Source of the DNA: Hippopus hippopus
Taxonomy: Eukaryota > Mollusca > Bivalvia > Cardiida > Cardiidae
NCBI GenBank assembly: GCA_946811185.2
Contig: OX328109.1
Span: 30,550,129-30,614,128, forward strand
Reading direction: 5' to 3'
Length of the DNA: 64,000 nucleotides
Made by a program: the position numbers and the translations under genes. The notes under the pieces are model-generated. The model had not been told where the DNA came from and did no database searches. It saw nothing but the letters and a program-made list of their open reading frames with translations. This document shows positions 33,661 to 45,730 of the stretch, in pieces. How positions within the stretch are numbered: the first letter of the stretch is position 1; each line of letters opens with the position of its first letter.

Positions 33661-36600
33661 GTTAGTTTTATAACTTTACTTAGGTTTTAAGAAAAAAAAA
33701 AAAAAACAGAAGAAGAACGACAGAAAAGCCACTTATCATTACTAATATCACTATTATTAAGGCATAATACAGAGTATCAACTATCAAAGTACAGGTCTAG
33801 GAGTAGATAATTACAGAGGTCTCTGTTTTGTTTTGTAAAACACAGAGAGAGAGGGAGAGAGAGGGAGACCATTCTTTTTTTTTACAAAACAATATATTTT
33901 ATTGCTTGTAAGAGGCCTCCGGCCCAAAATACATAACATTTTGGATAACATATCCAAGTGAACATCATTGTTATGCCCTTGATCATTATGAAAAATTGAA
34001 CAATTAGTATATATCTGTCCAAATAAGACATCTAAAACTAGCATAAGTCACACAAGACAGTTTAGGAAGAGTAATCATATCTTCACAGATCGATATGCCA
34101 TAAACTGTATCAGTTCAGCACATAGAGCTGACATATAAAAGATAAATGCTAGGATACGTATCTACTTCAGAATATTTACATTATATCTCCCAGGCTCAAG
34201 AAAGGAAAAAAAAAGTCAAATAAATAAAACCTCTTGAAAATAACATATATGTACCTCTTTACCCCGAAGACAAAATGATAGTCTTGTATTTATTGCAGAC
34301 GACTAACTGAAAGTGTACCAAGTGAAAAAAGCTGTCTATAAGAGAAATAAATCAGATTGTGGGAGAAAAGGAAAATCACCGGATAGTAATATTTTCTTTC
34401 ACCACAATGCTGATTGGCGTTTTCTAAGGGTTTAACCACACGCTGTTTCCCACTAAAAACTATGCATATAACATGTGATATAAAAAGATACACAGTTTTC
34501 TAATTGATGCATCACTATTTGTATTCATTAATTGATAAAAATCATTTATAGATGATCCCTTGTTGTACCAACTAAATAAGTACTGTTGACGTATTTGTGT
34601 GTATTTATGACAATGAAAAAATGCATGAAACTCACAGTCAACGACTGAAGTGATAAAAACAGTTAGACAATAATTACATATTCTCTGTTCTACTGGTGTA
34701 TTGGTATGTCTGCCTAATTCTATTCCAAGCTTATGATTAAAACATCTAAGCTTTGAAAACGCTTTTTTAAGTCTATATAGTATATCTAAGATTAAATATC
34801 GTTCGACGTTCAATTGCGATTTGAAATATTTATAATGATGACATCTACTGGATGTGTTTATGGAGTCGTGCCATTCCTGAGAACAATTGTCAATCAGTCT
34901 TTGCCTAAATATATTAATAAAATTTGGGACATCTCCAATTTGTTGTGTTACCCAAGCAAACCCAAAACCATATTTAAACAACAATTCTTTAACTTTTGAT
35001 GTCCAGTTTGTTCTACCACTTTCATCTTGACGCTTCAACATTACATAACATTGTTTTGGGTATCTGGAGTTTGGCATATGTCGACGCTTGCACCAATATT
35101 TTATACAGTTAGTGATGTATGAAACACATAGGGGCAACCTCCCACATTCACCCAAGACTACGGCGTTGTTAGTGCTTCTATTTACCCCAAGATATCTTTT
35201 ACAGAAGTCTAAATGTACTTTTTCAATAGTATTTACATAACAATAGCCCCACAGTTGAGAAGCGTAGCATAAAACTGGTTTCACTAATGAATCAAACATT
35301 TTGAAATATTCTTTGTGTGGAAAGTACCCAAAAGGATTCTAATATTCTTTAATACATAATAATGCCTTACGTGCTTGAATTGAAAGTTTTTCGTGGGTAG
35401 ATTACCATGACAGTGTCGGTGTAAAGTATACTCCCATGTATTTATACATAGATACAACATTAATTGGAGTGTTGCGAAAATACCATTTTTCATAATGTCT
35501 TAAATTGCCACCATTACGAAACACAATAATCTGAGTTTTTTGTAAGTTGACTTCCATTCCGGTATTTTCACAAAAAGTGTCAATAATATTTATTTGTTGC
35601 TGTAATTTAAAGGTAGTTTCTGCACAATTTGCAATGTCGTCTGCATATATTAAGCAAATGATATTTGGTATCTCATCAGTTATAAATATTCCGGAATTGC
35701 AAGTCTGTCTAAGCATGTCTGATAGCTCATTTATGAAAAGTGAAAATATTGTTGTACTTGTTACGTCCCCTTGCCGGGTGCAAGGGAGGTAACTCGATGT
35801 AATATAGCTACAGTTCTTACAGTATTGGTGTTAAACCTCAACCAAATAATCCCGTGTTTTAACGACCCTAAAGAACAAAGTTCTTGAAAACATTGTGGGA
35901 AAAGGAGAAAATGCTGGTAATACTTTCAATTTAAATATTTGAACAGTTTTGTCGTCCTGTAAAGAGTTTACGAGTGCAAGAAATGGCAAAGTGGTACTCA
36001 TAATAGAAATATCCAACAGTTCAAAAAGTGACATCTTGTCATTTTTTTTCAGCGTATAATGTGGGTACTCGTTTAGTCTGTCTCACCAGATTAATTTTGC
36101 TAAGAACCTACAGCATAAACTTGCGCGAAAAAATCATGTTTTTAGAGTTGATTACCCCTATTTATTTGAACAGCTGAACGGTTCACGAAAGACCGCGGTA
36201 AACGCCGAAACCTGTTTGAAGTAAACGAATGAGACACGGATGAATGGCCTGAGTTCCGGTATATTTTGTCTGTACAATTCTATTCAAATCTTCATTCAAG
36301 TATTTAGGCCTATAAATATTTACAGATATACATAAATCAGACAATGGATGACAAAAGTCTAGAAAGGACCTGACATATGTCAGCATGTGAGAAAAAATTC
36401 CATCAAACGAGCCGTTGAGCGAGAATTTGGCGAGCTTGAATAATAATCATAGTTATGCCATATTGGACAAATCTGCTCGGACAAAAACTAATTTACGTAG
36501 CATCACACCGTTATTTCAAAGCTGATATTAAAATTCCACCGACTAATCAGATTCATTCAATATATTTATCGCGGTATTAAAGTTTCCATCTCATGGTGGG

Positions 36601-39600
36601 AAAATGGGAAAAAGAAAACTTGTTCGTTCGCAAAGTTTCGACCTTTATTACTCCTTTAATACTAATACATTTCTCCGTTCTATGAACCAGACTGAAGATA
36701 AATTGTCGCAGAACACGATAAAAGTGACAACCGTTTTCACTAGAGTTTAGAAATACATGTACATCAATGAAAACAGGATATTTATATATAAACGTCTATC
36801 CCTATCTAGCCCCAGATGTCTTCCTCATTGATTGTGATTTGAGCATCTGAAGTTAAACAGCAACCTCTGTACCAAAATGATATACTGATTTTCAGATAAA
36901 ATTCGGGATGTTAGCCCGACTGTAAGTAGTTATAAGGTGGTGCTTTCAAAGATATCTGAAAATCATTTTTGTTTAAGATTGCCACTTAACCTCTGTGAAC
37001 ATATGGCTCGTAGTTTCGAAAACTCTTATTCATTACCAACAACTAGGGCTATCCAGACGTATCAAAAACAATACAGATAAAGTGTATCTTGTAAACAAGA
37101 AGCTCAAGTGCGTCTACCGGCTGTGCATCCAGAGTGGCTGCAAGCGACATTACGAGTTTGGCTCCTGGATGTTTTGGCATGTCCTTAACATGTTCATTAA
37201 CACTTGCATGCCCTTCCATGAATTTTCTACAAATCTTCTTGAGATTTTGGGGGCAATTGAAATAATGATAATATAAAAAGAAAGAAGTCAGCGTTTAAAC
37301 GTTAAGTTTACAGTTAGGATGGCGAAGATTTTTCTATCCTTGTCTGACCCCTAAAATGTAAAATTTATGAAAGGACACTAGAGGGATAGAAAGTTCTGGT
37401 AAAATGATTAATATAAAATTACGGTCTTTAGCAATGGTGGTATTGTCAGACACGCAGAAGAAAAGTCTGTCTTATAAAAAGGAAATCGATTTTATTTTCA
37501 TTTTATAAATATTCCAGGTCTTTGTTTTTCATCAAAGTTAACTCAGAGTAAGACATAGATTTTGTGTTCATACTGCGACCTTTCGTATATCGTTGAGAAG
37601 TCCAATGAAATGGGGTCATCAAATTAAAAACGTTTCGATAAGACAAATTGAATGAATACATAGACAAGAGAACATGGATAAAAAAAATGCAGAAGTAAAT
37701 ATTACCCTTAAGACAGCGAAATACAACTAGTCGTTGTCATTACTGACAAAAAAACTTTACTTGTAGCTTTCCTCAGTGAAAACGAATGTTCCCATTTCAG
37801 ATGACGATGATGATAACAGTGTTGCTGCAACCATGACTACCGTTATGACTACAGTCACTACAAGTACGTATACTAGTTGTCTGTGTGTGCGATTGAAAGA
37901 AAAGAGCTTGTGTGTGGTTGACATGAATTACACTTCAAGTGTCGTTCTGTTCTATCCATCTACGTGAAAAGGACTTGTAAGCTATCAATAATTTCCATAT
38001 CCGAACATCGCGCATAGTTTCCATCAAGAGGCCCATAAATTATTTGCTGTTGGTTAGAACACAAATGATAAGATTCGAAGTCCCAAAAAGCGGATTTATG
38101 GAGTGGTATTAAGCTAAGATATGGAATAATAAAATTTCAATTACATGTAATGCATATGCATATATGTGTAATTCGTTAGTAAAGTTAGCAAGGGCAAGGA
38201 AAGTCCAAGTTATTCTGCCAAGCGGGGTGCGCAGTAACTTATTTCATTGCTTATTAAGAGTAGCAATTTAATCGCAACCTATTGCGTATGGAAACGGGAT
38301 TTTTCGTCCCTTGGCTTGTTCTCCCGGGTTTGTTCGACCTTTTGAATGATCTCATTTCTTTTCAAATCAAAACTGGAGCACTAAGAAGGCATATTAGTAT
38401 AAAAGACGATACTTGACGCTTCGCGAAGGAAATAGTTGAGTAGTAATCGGATAGTTTCGCCGTACGGCGTGAAATCATGAACAATGTAATTATGTTTCGC
38501 TTTAAAGGACATTTTGCGAGGGAATTTAATAAGTACATGTACCTCAAAATACGATCTAACTGAGATGCATACCTCAAACATTTCACGAGCATCATTTAAA
38601 ATCAATTTGAAAATTTACCATGTTTACTCCAACCGTGCTTCACTTATTGGTGGTCTTTGATAATAGGTGATTTGTCACTTAAATTTGACTTATCAAACGT
38701 TTTATTGTGTTTACTAATACGTGGCTATCCCTGTATGTTTTCAACATGATTTTGCGTTGTCAGTTTTAAATATAACTAGGAATTTTAGTGCAGAAATGTG
38801 TTATGGTTACCATGGAAACTGTAAGTTTGTAAAAAATCTGAACCCGCCAACCTATTCTTTTTTTTTACTATATTTAAATAGAAGATACATCAATGATTCT
38901 ATACTGTGGAAGGACATTTTTTGATAACTCAGTTTTACTTACAGAACTCTTAATTTTTCGGCCTTTTTGTGAATACAAAATTGCGAAAAATGACCTTTTC
39001 TACAAAAAATGTAAACAAAATCAAATTTTTCAATGTAAGATATAGATAGATCTATACAAATATTTAGGTCTAATTTTATATAAACTATAAAACCAAAGCT
39101 TTCTGACAATGTACTTATCATTTTCAAGCAAGTCACAATTTTTAGAATTTGAGGGTATACTGTTACCATGGAAATAAGCGGAGTAGAATGGTCCTTTGAC
39201 GTGCAGAAAACTTTCCCACATGCAAATGTTTCGACTCAGGTCACCCAGTGAGGTCTGCGCGGGCTGACATGGGTAGGTACTTTTTGCAGGCGCATTTAAC
39301 CACTCTTTCACAAAACATAACCCATATATATATAAATGAGCCATACTTTGGCAAAAGGGGGCCTTATGCATCTCCATGATGCATTATACCAAGAAAGACA
39401 TCACCTAATTACGGATCATTTAAGATCTATTTTGTCAAACAACTAATTGAATCTTGAGGTAGCATTATCCTTTGACATGGAGAAAATTTGAAGATAGCGA
39501 AGAGTTTCTGCAGTCCGCGCAGGCTGACATGAGTCGATACTTTTCGCAAATGCCTTAAGCCCCCTTTTCACAGAGCATGGCTCAAATATAAATGACACAC

Positions 39601-42600
39601 GCCTAGAAAACTTTGACTAGTCACAGATTTTGGAATCATGCTTTGCTGAGCTTGTTACAGAATGTTCTCGAAGATTTTATATATACCCACGGCCTTCAAA
39701 TTTGTCACTTTTATTGTATGAAATATATGAGCCATGCTCTGTGAAAAGGGGGCTTAGTGCATCTGCAAAAAGTGTCGACCCGGGTCAGCCTGCACAGTCT
39801 GTGCAAGCTGACATGGGCCGAAACGTTTTGCTATTAGTCAATTTGTATGCATGCCCAAGGACCGGTTTACCACATGGTTCAGTCAGTTGTTTGAGAAAAT
39901 GGACTTTATAGAGCTACAATTATATGATGACTTGCTTGGTATCATGCATTAAGGAGATTCACTAAGGCCCTTGTGCCAGAGCATGGCTCATATTTATATT
40001 TTCAGAAATGAAATAAGAGTAAGCACGCTTTTGAATTATTAACTGTAAAAATGTGGAAAAAAAACCCAACGTTTAAATATTAATTCCCTAAGTTTAGATA
40101 CTGAACGGAGTAGAACCAAACCTTTATTAATTATTATTATTTTCAATCGGATGGTAAAAGCCTTGAATAATGATATTTCAAAATAATTTTTTGAGAAAAA
40201 TATCTGCTTATCAGACAGTGTGGATCCAAGATCAAACTGCACGTTCTGTGCTGTCTGATCTTAATCTACACTGTCCGCAAGAGGTCAGTGAGCCGCGCTT
40301 TGCAGCCTTAAGGGTTAAGGTATAAACGCAATGCATTACTTGTGGAATTGGTTCATTGAAGCGAAACTAGGTACTGCTCATCACCTTCTGAGAGTCAGAG
40401 TCTCAGCCGGTATACACAATAAGATTTGTCTCATGAAATTAATCTCAGAGATTTTTGTATCAAAATACAAAATCTCTGAGATTAATCTTACTGTGTGTAC
40501 CGAAGTACGTCATTCGAAAACATCCATGTCCAAATGCAAAAGATCCCTTAAAAAGCACGTAAAATGGATAATCAACATTAAACTCCGTGGAAAACATCCA
40601 TGTACAAAATACCCACCAAGTGCTTTGATAGAGAAGACGGATGTTCAATTTTTATGCGTAATATGTACAACAAGACGGGTCACTGAGAAGTGATTGGTGC
40701 CCTTTAAACATATTTGACCTTGCCATGGCCTTGGCCTTTGATATACGAAATGTTTCTTGCATACGACACGTTGTCTTTATGTAGACGACAACTCTGCACG
40801 GTTATATTGAAATTCATTCAATATTCAAAAAATGATACAGGCCGGGCACGAACATAACCCCCCCCCCATTCCCCCTTTTAAACACATTTGACCTCGCCAT
40901 GACCTTGATCTTTGACATACAGACATGATGCTTTCGCCCAACACATCCTGTGTATGTGGTTGACAATTTCGCAGACTTGTACTAAAATTCATTCATGATT
41001 TAAAAGTTTACTGGAATGACATGTACACTACGCCCGAAAAACACATTCGACCTTGCTGTGACCTTGACCTATTAACCTACTAAGATGAATCTTGCTTATG
41101 ACATTTAACATTTGTGGTCAACATTTGTGTTTTGAAATTAAGTAATAGCGAAAAAAGGTTTTAACCCAGGCACGAAAACGTCACTGACAGATAGACGTAC
41201 GGAACAAAAAGAGGGAAAAATGCACGTCCCCAATTTTTTTTCAAAGTTGTACAAGGCTTCAATACAATGATAGGAAAACTAAAGAGGGAGAGGTCAAAGT
41301 ACCATATTTATGACTTTCAAAAGCAGAAGGACAGTACGATTCCAATGTAAATAACCTTTCTTCCCACCCCCCCCCCCAAAAAAAAAAAATCAAATTATTT
41401 GTAAGCACTTTTTTGCATGAGCCTACAAACATTAATATACCTGCAAAAAACTTATCGGCCATAAATTCTATTGCAAATATCCCTGACTCTGAAACCGGCC
41501 ATAGATCCTTCATAAATGAAACCAAAGGTATACGACAATGGAACCTGTACATCGACTGATGACTAACCTCTCACCTCTCAAATGACAAGTTTAACTCTTA
41601 ACCTGCCAAATAAGTGACATGAAACTTTCAGGCAAATAGTAAAGAGCCTAAATCATGCTGTTTCAAAGGTACTTTTGGGAAAAATATTTCCTTATCGGAC
41701 AAGGTAGATCCAAGATCAGACTGCACATTCTGAGACTATCAGGCAACACTTGCCGGAAAGTGTCATGGAGTCGCGCTTGCGTGCGATTACATTTTCATCT
41801 TTTATTCTTTAAAATTTCAGAATCGAAATCGCCGACAAAAATGTTTGTGATTGAATTTTATTCTTTTACAGCCATCAGCAACGTTTTCTATGACGCCGTA
41901 TTCGATCACCCCGTGCCATATTTGTCCGATTTTGCGGATAACACAACTGCAGCCTTTGGCGTAGTTCGAGATAATGTTACAGCTACGGTAAGTCTCATTC
42001 TCAATCAAACTAAAATCAATTCAACGTCAGCAAATAAAAACTAGCCGCTTGAAGGCCTAATGCTTTTAAGTCAAGTTTGATACGTCATGTATTTGAGCCA
42101 TGCTCTGTGAAAAGGAGGCTTAATGCAATTGCAAAAAAGTATCAACCCATGTCAGCCCGCTCAGGCTGACATGGGCCGAAACTTTTTGCTATCTTTTAAT
42201 TTTCTGCCTGTCAAAAGATCAGTCTACCTTATAATTCAGTTAGTTGTTAAACAAACTGGATTTTATAGGTCCATAGTTATGTGATGACTAGCTTGGTATA
42301 ACGGAGATGCATTATATTATGCGTTATATGTGGCCTGCAACACGCGAAAAGAGGCATTCGGACATTTGCGTAATGTGTCGTCTCGGATCAGCCTGCGCAG
42401 TCCGCGCAGGCTAATCCGAGACGGTACTTTACGACTACTTTTGATTTTGTCCCACAGTAGACTTCCGCAAAACAGGTTATTACATAAAAACGGAAAGTGT
42501 CGTTTCGTAGTCCGCGCAAGCTGATCCGAGACAACACTTTACGCAAATGTTCGAATGCCTCTTTTTTACGTGTTGCAGGCCAATATTATGTATTAAACCC

Positions 42601-43099
42601 CAACCAAACAAGCCCGTGTTTCAATGGCTCTGCAGTGGGAGACTTTGAAAACATAGTGAAAAAAGGAGAAAATGCTGGTAACCAGCGTTTCTCCTTTTCT
42701 CACCATGTTTTCTACCTTTTTAAAGGTAAAACCCACCATTAAAGCCATACGTTATATATTGTCTGCAAATACGTTCAATTTGGCAAGCCTAAAATTATGT
42801 CGATTGGCAAAGATTTAATATAAATGAGCCATGCTCTGGCAAAAGGGGGCTTAATGTATCTCCGTAATCCATCATACCAAGAAAGCCATCACATACTTAT
42901 GGATCCATAATAGCCACTTTTTTTAACAACCGACTCAATCATGAGGTAGAGTGATCCTTTGACATGCAGAAGATCGACCAATAGCGAAATGTTTCGGCCC
43001 AGGTCAGCTTGCGCGGACTGCGCAGGCTGACCTGGGTCGAAACTTCTCGCAGATGCATTAAGCCCCCTTTTCACAGAGCGCGGCTCAAATATATTTGTC

Positions 43100-43138
<39 letters not shown>

Positions 43139-45115
43139 TTTGTATAATTTTATATGCGTAAATTGATCAAATATATAACTCCTTGAATGCGACTGGTTTT
43201 AGACCGGTGGGATCGGAGAACAGAGACGATGGCCAAAATTGGCGAAATCTCTGCACATATTTTCTGCGCACGTCTAAACAACTCTAAGTATTTTCAAAAT
43301 AAACAAAATTAGAACCTGAACATACCTGTTGCTTGACAAACGCTAAACACAAGAAAAAGAAATGTATATAGTTTAATTCATCTTTTACTCGAGATGTGTA
43401 CGCTTCTGAAAATAGACACAAAATGGCTGTCGTATAAAACGGCGTAAATCGAACCATTAACAGAAGTAACGTTGAAAACTGCATTAACTAAACCCAACAC
43501 AACCAGTCTTTTTAACAATTTCTTACCTTTGATTTTCAAAATTCAGTATCGATAATCCCCAAATAAACTGTGCTTGTCTTATCGCAAACTGAGAACGTAA
43601 TATCTATTTCAGATTGACGCTATCGTAACGGCAAACTCGCTGACCGCTGCTATTCCTTCATATAGCGTTCGATCATTGTAAGTATAGGTGAGCCGAGGTC
43701 TGTGAAAAGGGGGCTTAATGCATTCGCAAAAAGTATCGACCTATATCAGCCTGCGCAGTACGCGTAGGCTGACATGGGTCAAAACTTTTTGTTATTGATC
43801 AGTCTTCTTCATGTCAAAGGACCAGTGTACCTCATGATTCAGCCGATTGTTCTACAAAATGGATTTTATCGATCCACAATTATGTAACGACTTAGTATAA
43901 TGCAAGACGGAGATGCAGTAAGCTCCCTTTTGCCAGAGCATGGTCCAGGGATTATTGTGTGCTTAACGCAATTTTGAATTGAATTATGACATTGTGTTGC
44001 TGCGCCCGATTATGTATCCCCCAATTGTCATCAAAGCACTACTCGCAACAGTTTTCCTAGCCACCGACCGATCACTAGCGTTTCAAGGTCTACGGCTAAT
44101 AACTCTCATATTAAAAGATGGTAGATTCCGAGACTGGCCGAATAGCCTTTACGAAAACGTCTATGTTACACGATATTTACCTATGAGTGAGTCTACGGCC
44201 CCTAACTCTGATATTAAAAGAAGGAAGCTGCCGAGATTGGCCGGATAGCGTTTACGAAAACGTCGATGTTACACGATATTTACCTATCAGTTAGTAAGTC
44301 TACGGCCCCTAACTCTCATATTAAAAGAAGGAAGCTGCCGAGATTGGGCTTTACGAAAACGTCGATGTTACATGATATTTACCTATGAGTTAGTGAGTCT
44401 ACGGCTCCTAACTCTCATATTAAAAGAAGGAAGCTGCCGAGACTGACCGAGTAGCCTTTAAGAAAACGTCGATGTTACACGATATTTACCTATGAGTTAG
44501 TGAGTCTACGGCCCCTAACTCTCATATTGAAAAGAAGGAAGCTGCCGAGATTGACCGGATAGCCTTTACGAAAACGTCGATGTTACACAATTTTTACCTA
44601 TGAGTTAGGGATCGTAATCCTTAACGCCTTACCAAACAACATAATATTCTAAATTGAAATCAATTGCAGACGACGAATAAATTGTGGCTCGATTGACGAT
44701 ATTTGTTCTTGGTAGGGTAGAAAACATTATGGGAAAAGGAAAAAAATGCTGGTTACCAGCATTTTCTCCTTTCCCCACAAAGTTTCATAAGGCTATTTCC
44801 CCACGTAATAACCGACTGATTCAGGAGGTAGAATAGTCTTTGGACATGCAGAAGATTTACACAAAAAGAAAGAATGGCCGGTCTGCGCTGATTGCGTAGG
44901 CTGAAATGAGTCGACAGGCTGTAATGAGTCGACAGGCTGTAATGAGTCGATACTCTTTGAAGATGCATTTAACCCACTTTTCACAGAGCATGATCCAGAT
45001 TATTAATTATCCAAATACTCGACAAGACATATTTAGATGGAGAAATGTATTTGAGTCAGTAAATTGTTGCTTCAACTGACATGCAAATTTATATTATACT
45101 CATGAATCATGATAA

Positions 45116-45155
<40 letters not shown>

Positions 45156-45474
45156 TTATACTGGTACGTTGATATGCATAACATTGACAAGAAGCAAAAA
45201 GTGTCAACCCAGGTCAGCCTGCGCGGACTGCGCAGTCTACCCTGAATCAATACTTTATGCAAATGTATTGATCTCCCTTTTCACATAGCATGGGTCATAT
45301 ATTGATGTCAGGTGTCTTTTTTCAGAGCGCCCGTCGCTGGCAATCCTGCACAGACAGAAGTAACTGTGAGAGTAGAGACAAACCCAACCCTGGTCGATAA
45401 AACGACGCTTCAGACCACTTTGACGGCATCATTTGCCATATATGCGCCAACCTCTACCTTTAAAGCGCTCAATG
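33564..45474 (+). CDS. Single-pass membrane protein with Asp/Thr-rich stem, at least 163 aa, 3' end unresolved
   Basis: Five phase-compatible exons: 33564-33660, 37801-37863, 41872-41987, 43613-43677, 45326-45474. Residues 1-6 are MENMTK; about 7-31 are a very hydrophobic segment (LVIGILLAFLIVVIVLFAFL), a signal anchor by appearance. Then come five consecutive Asp (33-37), a Ser/Thr-rich stem (about 39-54), and a region with two N-glycosylation sequons (N77 in NTT, N88 in NVT). A helix-strand-helix-like pattern follows, with strand EVTVRVETNP then helix KTTLQTTLTASF, resembling a SEA domain but without a clear GSVVV cleavage motif. I recognise no family. The first exon is preceded by an acceptor (TATATTTTCAG at 33541-33551), so a 5' UTR exon probably lies upstream. 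Introns are 1.5-4.1 kb and full of repeats. A type II or mucin-like surface protein is inference. Confidence 0.65.
33876..35806 (-). mobile_element. 5'-truncated non-LTR retrotransposon (LINE), copy 1
   Basis: On the minus strand a reverse-transcriptase fragment starts at CTRQGD (about 35790), continues FSLFINELSDML, CLIYADDIANCAET (catalytic YADD) and VNLQKTQIIVFRNGG to 35402. After a frame break at about 35300-35400 the C-terminal region continues to 34460, including CNYCLTVF and CEFHAFFHC. AATAAA and an A-run at about 33876-33905 mark the 3' end. The 5' half of the RT and any endonuclease are missing. A family A MITE is inserted at 34255-34435. Dead copy in intron 1 of the plus-strand membrane-protein gene. 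Confidence 0.85.
34255..34435. repeat. Diverged family A MITE within a LINE
   Basis: CTTTACCCCGAAGACAAAAT and a worn hairpin (GATTGTGGGAGAAAAGG) interrupt LINE copy 1. Confidence 0.6.
35832..35968. repeat. Truncated family A MITE
   Basis: TTAAACCTCAACCAAATAAT start and left hairpin arm, then a jump to the far end GTCGTCCTGTAAAGAGTT; the second arm is deleted. Confidence 0.7.
35969..37800. other. Intron 1 remainder of the membrane-protein gene
   Basis: No repeat family or exon recognised between the MITE at 35968 and exon 2 at 37801. Open frames at 36183-36386 and 36995-37276 have no protein signature. Confidence 0.4.
37801..37863 (+). CDS. Membrane protein exon 2 (residues 33-53)
   Basis: A 63-nt exon with acceptor CCCATTTCAG and donor A|GTACGT. 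Encodes DDDDDNSVAATMTTVMTTVT, an acidic run then a Thr-rich stem. Phases fit both neighbours. Confidence 0.6.
37864..39175. other. Intron 2, unannotated part
   Basis: Unique-looking AT-rich sequence; no exon, RNA gene or repeat family recognised. Confidence 0.35.
39178..39994. repeat. Three family B elements in a row
   Basis: About 39178-39322 (half, core CACCCAGTGAGGTCTGCGCG), 39336-39594 (TGAGCCATACTTTGGC to GAGCATGGCTCA) and 39727-39994 in the other orientation (TGAGCCATGCTCTGTG to CAGAGCATGGCTCA). Confidence 0.8.
40120..40318. repeat. Family C MITE, reverse orientation
   Basis: GCACGTTCTGTGCTGTCTG hairpin, GTCCGCAAGAGGTCAGTGAG, ends CAGCCTTAAGGGTTAA. Confidence 0.75.
40408..40505. repeat. 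Long hairpin around AATCTCAGAGATTTTTGTA
   Basis: Arms CGGTATACACAATAAGAT..AATCTCAGAGATTTTTGTA and their complements, with only a TCAA loop at 40459-40462; the arms total about 45 bp each with small bulges. Confidence 0.85.
40695..41185. repeat. Three diverged copies of a TGACCTTGACC-type repeat
   Basis: Copies start near 40710 (TTTGACCTTGCCATGGCCTT), 40885 (TTTGACCTCGCCATGACCTT) and 41045 (TTCGACCTTGCTGTGACCTT), each followed by a similar ATGTGGTTGACAA-like and GAAATTCATTCA block. Unit about 160 bp. A poly-C run lies at 40857. Confidence 0.65.
41598..41790. repeat. Diverged family C MITE
   Basis: TTAACCTGCCAAATAAGTGA, TCCAAGATCAGACTGCACAT, then a rearranged second arm. Confidence 0.65.
41872..41987 (+). 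CDS. Membrane protein exon 3 (residues 54-92)
   Basis: Acceptor TTCTTTTACAG, donor ACG|GTAAGT, ends phase 0. Encodes TISNVFYDAVFDHPVPYLSD followed by sequons NTT and NVT. A second AG at about 41818-41820 is an alternative acceptor, but its phase is wrong. Confidence 0.65.
42090..42315. repeat. Family B element, reverse orientation
   Basis: TTGAGCCATGCTCTGTG, CATGTCAGCCCGCTCAGGCT, GGTATAACGGAGATGCATTA. Confidence 0.78.
42331..42582. repeat. Family D foldback element, copy 1
   Basis: Ends TGGCCTGCAACACGCGAAAA and its inverse; two inner hairpins around CAGCCTGCGCAGTCCGCGCA and CGTAGTCCGCGCAAGCTGAT. Confidence 0.85.
42593..42818. repeat. Family A MITE
   Basis: TTAAACCCCAACCAAACAAG start, hairpin core, AGATTTAA end. 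Confidence 0.8.
42824..43092. repeat. Family B element
   Basis: TGAGCCATGCTCTGGC to CACAGAGCGCGGCTCA; core CAGCTTGCGCGGACTGCGCA. Confidence 0.85.
43103..43134. repeat. (GA)16 microsatellite
   Basis: Uninterrupted GA dinucleotide run about 10 bp after the family B element. Confidence 0.95.
43613..43677 (+). CDS. Membrane protein exon 4 (residues 93-113)
   Basis: A 65-nt exon with acceptor ATCTATTTCAG and donor TT|GTAAGT. Encodes IDAIVTANSLTAAIPSYSVR then S. A family B foldback element begins about 11 bp after the exon. Confidence 0.6.
43689..43945. repeat. Family B element abutting exon 4
   Basis: TGAGCCGAGGTCTGTG to CCAGAGCATGG; reverse orientation; starts about 11 bp after exon 4 of the membrane-protein gene. 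Confidence 0.82.
44086..44609. repeat. Minisatellite, about 107-bp unit, five copies
   Basis: Copies start at GTCTACGGC near 44087, 44193, 44300, 44396 and 44502; shared blocks AACTCTCATATTAAAAGAAG and GAAAACGTCGATGTTACACG. Copy 3 lacks about 8-10 bp. Located in intron 4. Confidence 0.9.
44620..45300. repeat. Truncated family A, family B pieces and a (CT)n run
   Basis: About 44620-44802 family A ending at the hairpin; 44805-44998 family B with a small tandem duplication (GTCGACAGGCTGTAATGA, two to three copies at 44910-44945); (CT)16 at 45120-45152; 45165-45300 right part of a family B copy with the GCCTGCGCGGACTGCGCAG core. Confidence 0.7.
45326..45474 (+). CDS. Membrane protein exon 5 (residues 114-163)
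   Basis: Acceptor GTGTCTTTTTTCAG. Encodes LAPVAGNPAQTEVTVRVETN and onward to STFKALN. The most likely donor is AATG|GTAGTG (phase 1). The frame stays open to 45638, but that tail runs into a palindromic repeat, so it is not taken as coding. Other donors (CAA|GTATTG at about 45522) cannot be excluded. Confidence 0.6.
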
Positions 45475-45554
45475 GTAGTGTTTCAACTATTTTGTATGGT
45501 TCTCATTTCTTCTGTCAAGTATTGGTACCTGGATTCGTAATCGCCAACCTTTCT

Positions 45555-45730
45555 TCAAAAGAGTCTTTGTCTTATTCTAAAAATTTTTCTAAATTTGAAA
45601 GCAACACAACTTCTGATTGGCTAAACCATACGGTTTAGCCAATCAGAAGTCGCGTTACTTTCTTAATTTAGAACTAGACTTGGAATGAACATACGAATGG
45701 TCGGTGAATACGGACCCTAAAGTCGGTTGT
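45555..45730. repeat. Family F palindromic MITE with CCAAT boxes
   Basis: Centre TTCTGATTGGCTAAACC..GGTTTAGCCAATCAGAA at 45614-45650; the flanks continue as a worn inverted repeat (AAATTTGAAAGCAACAC and GTTACTTTCTTAATTTAGAA). Confidence 0.75.

Noticed and set aside
40331..40693. Plus-strand 120-codon open frame
   Set aside because: Runs through a hairpin repeat (40408-40505) and has no domain.
45475..45638. Extension of membrane-protein exon 5 to the stop at 45638
   Set aside because: The last part reads through a palindromic MITE (family F), and a GTAGTG donor precedes it.
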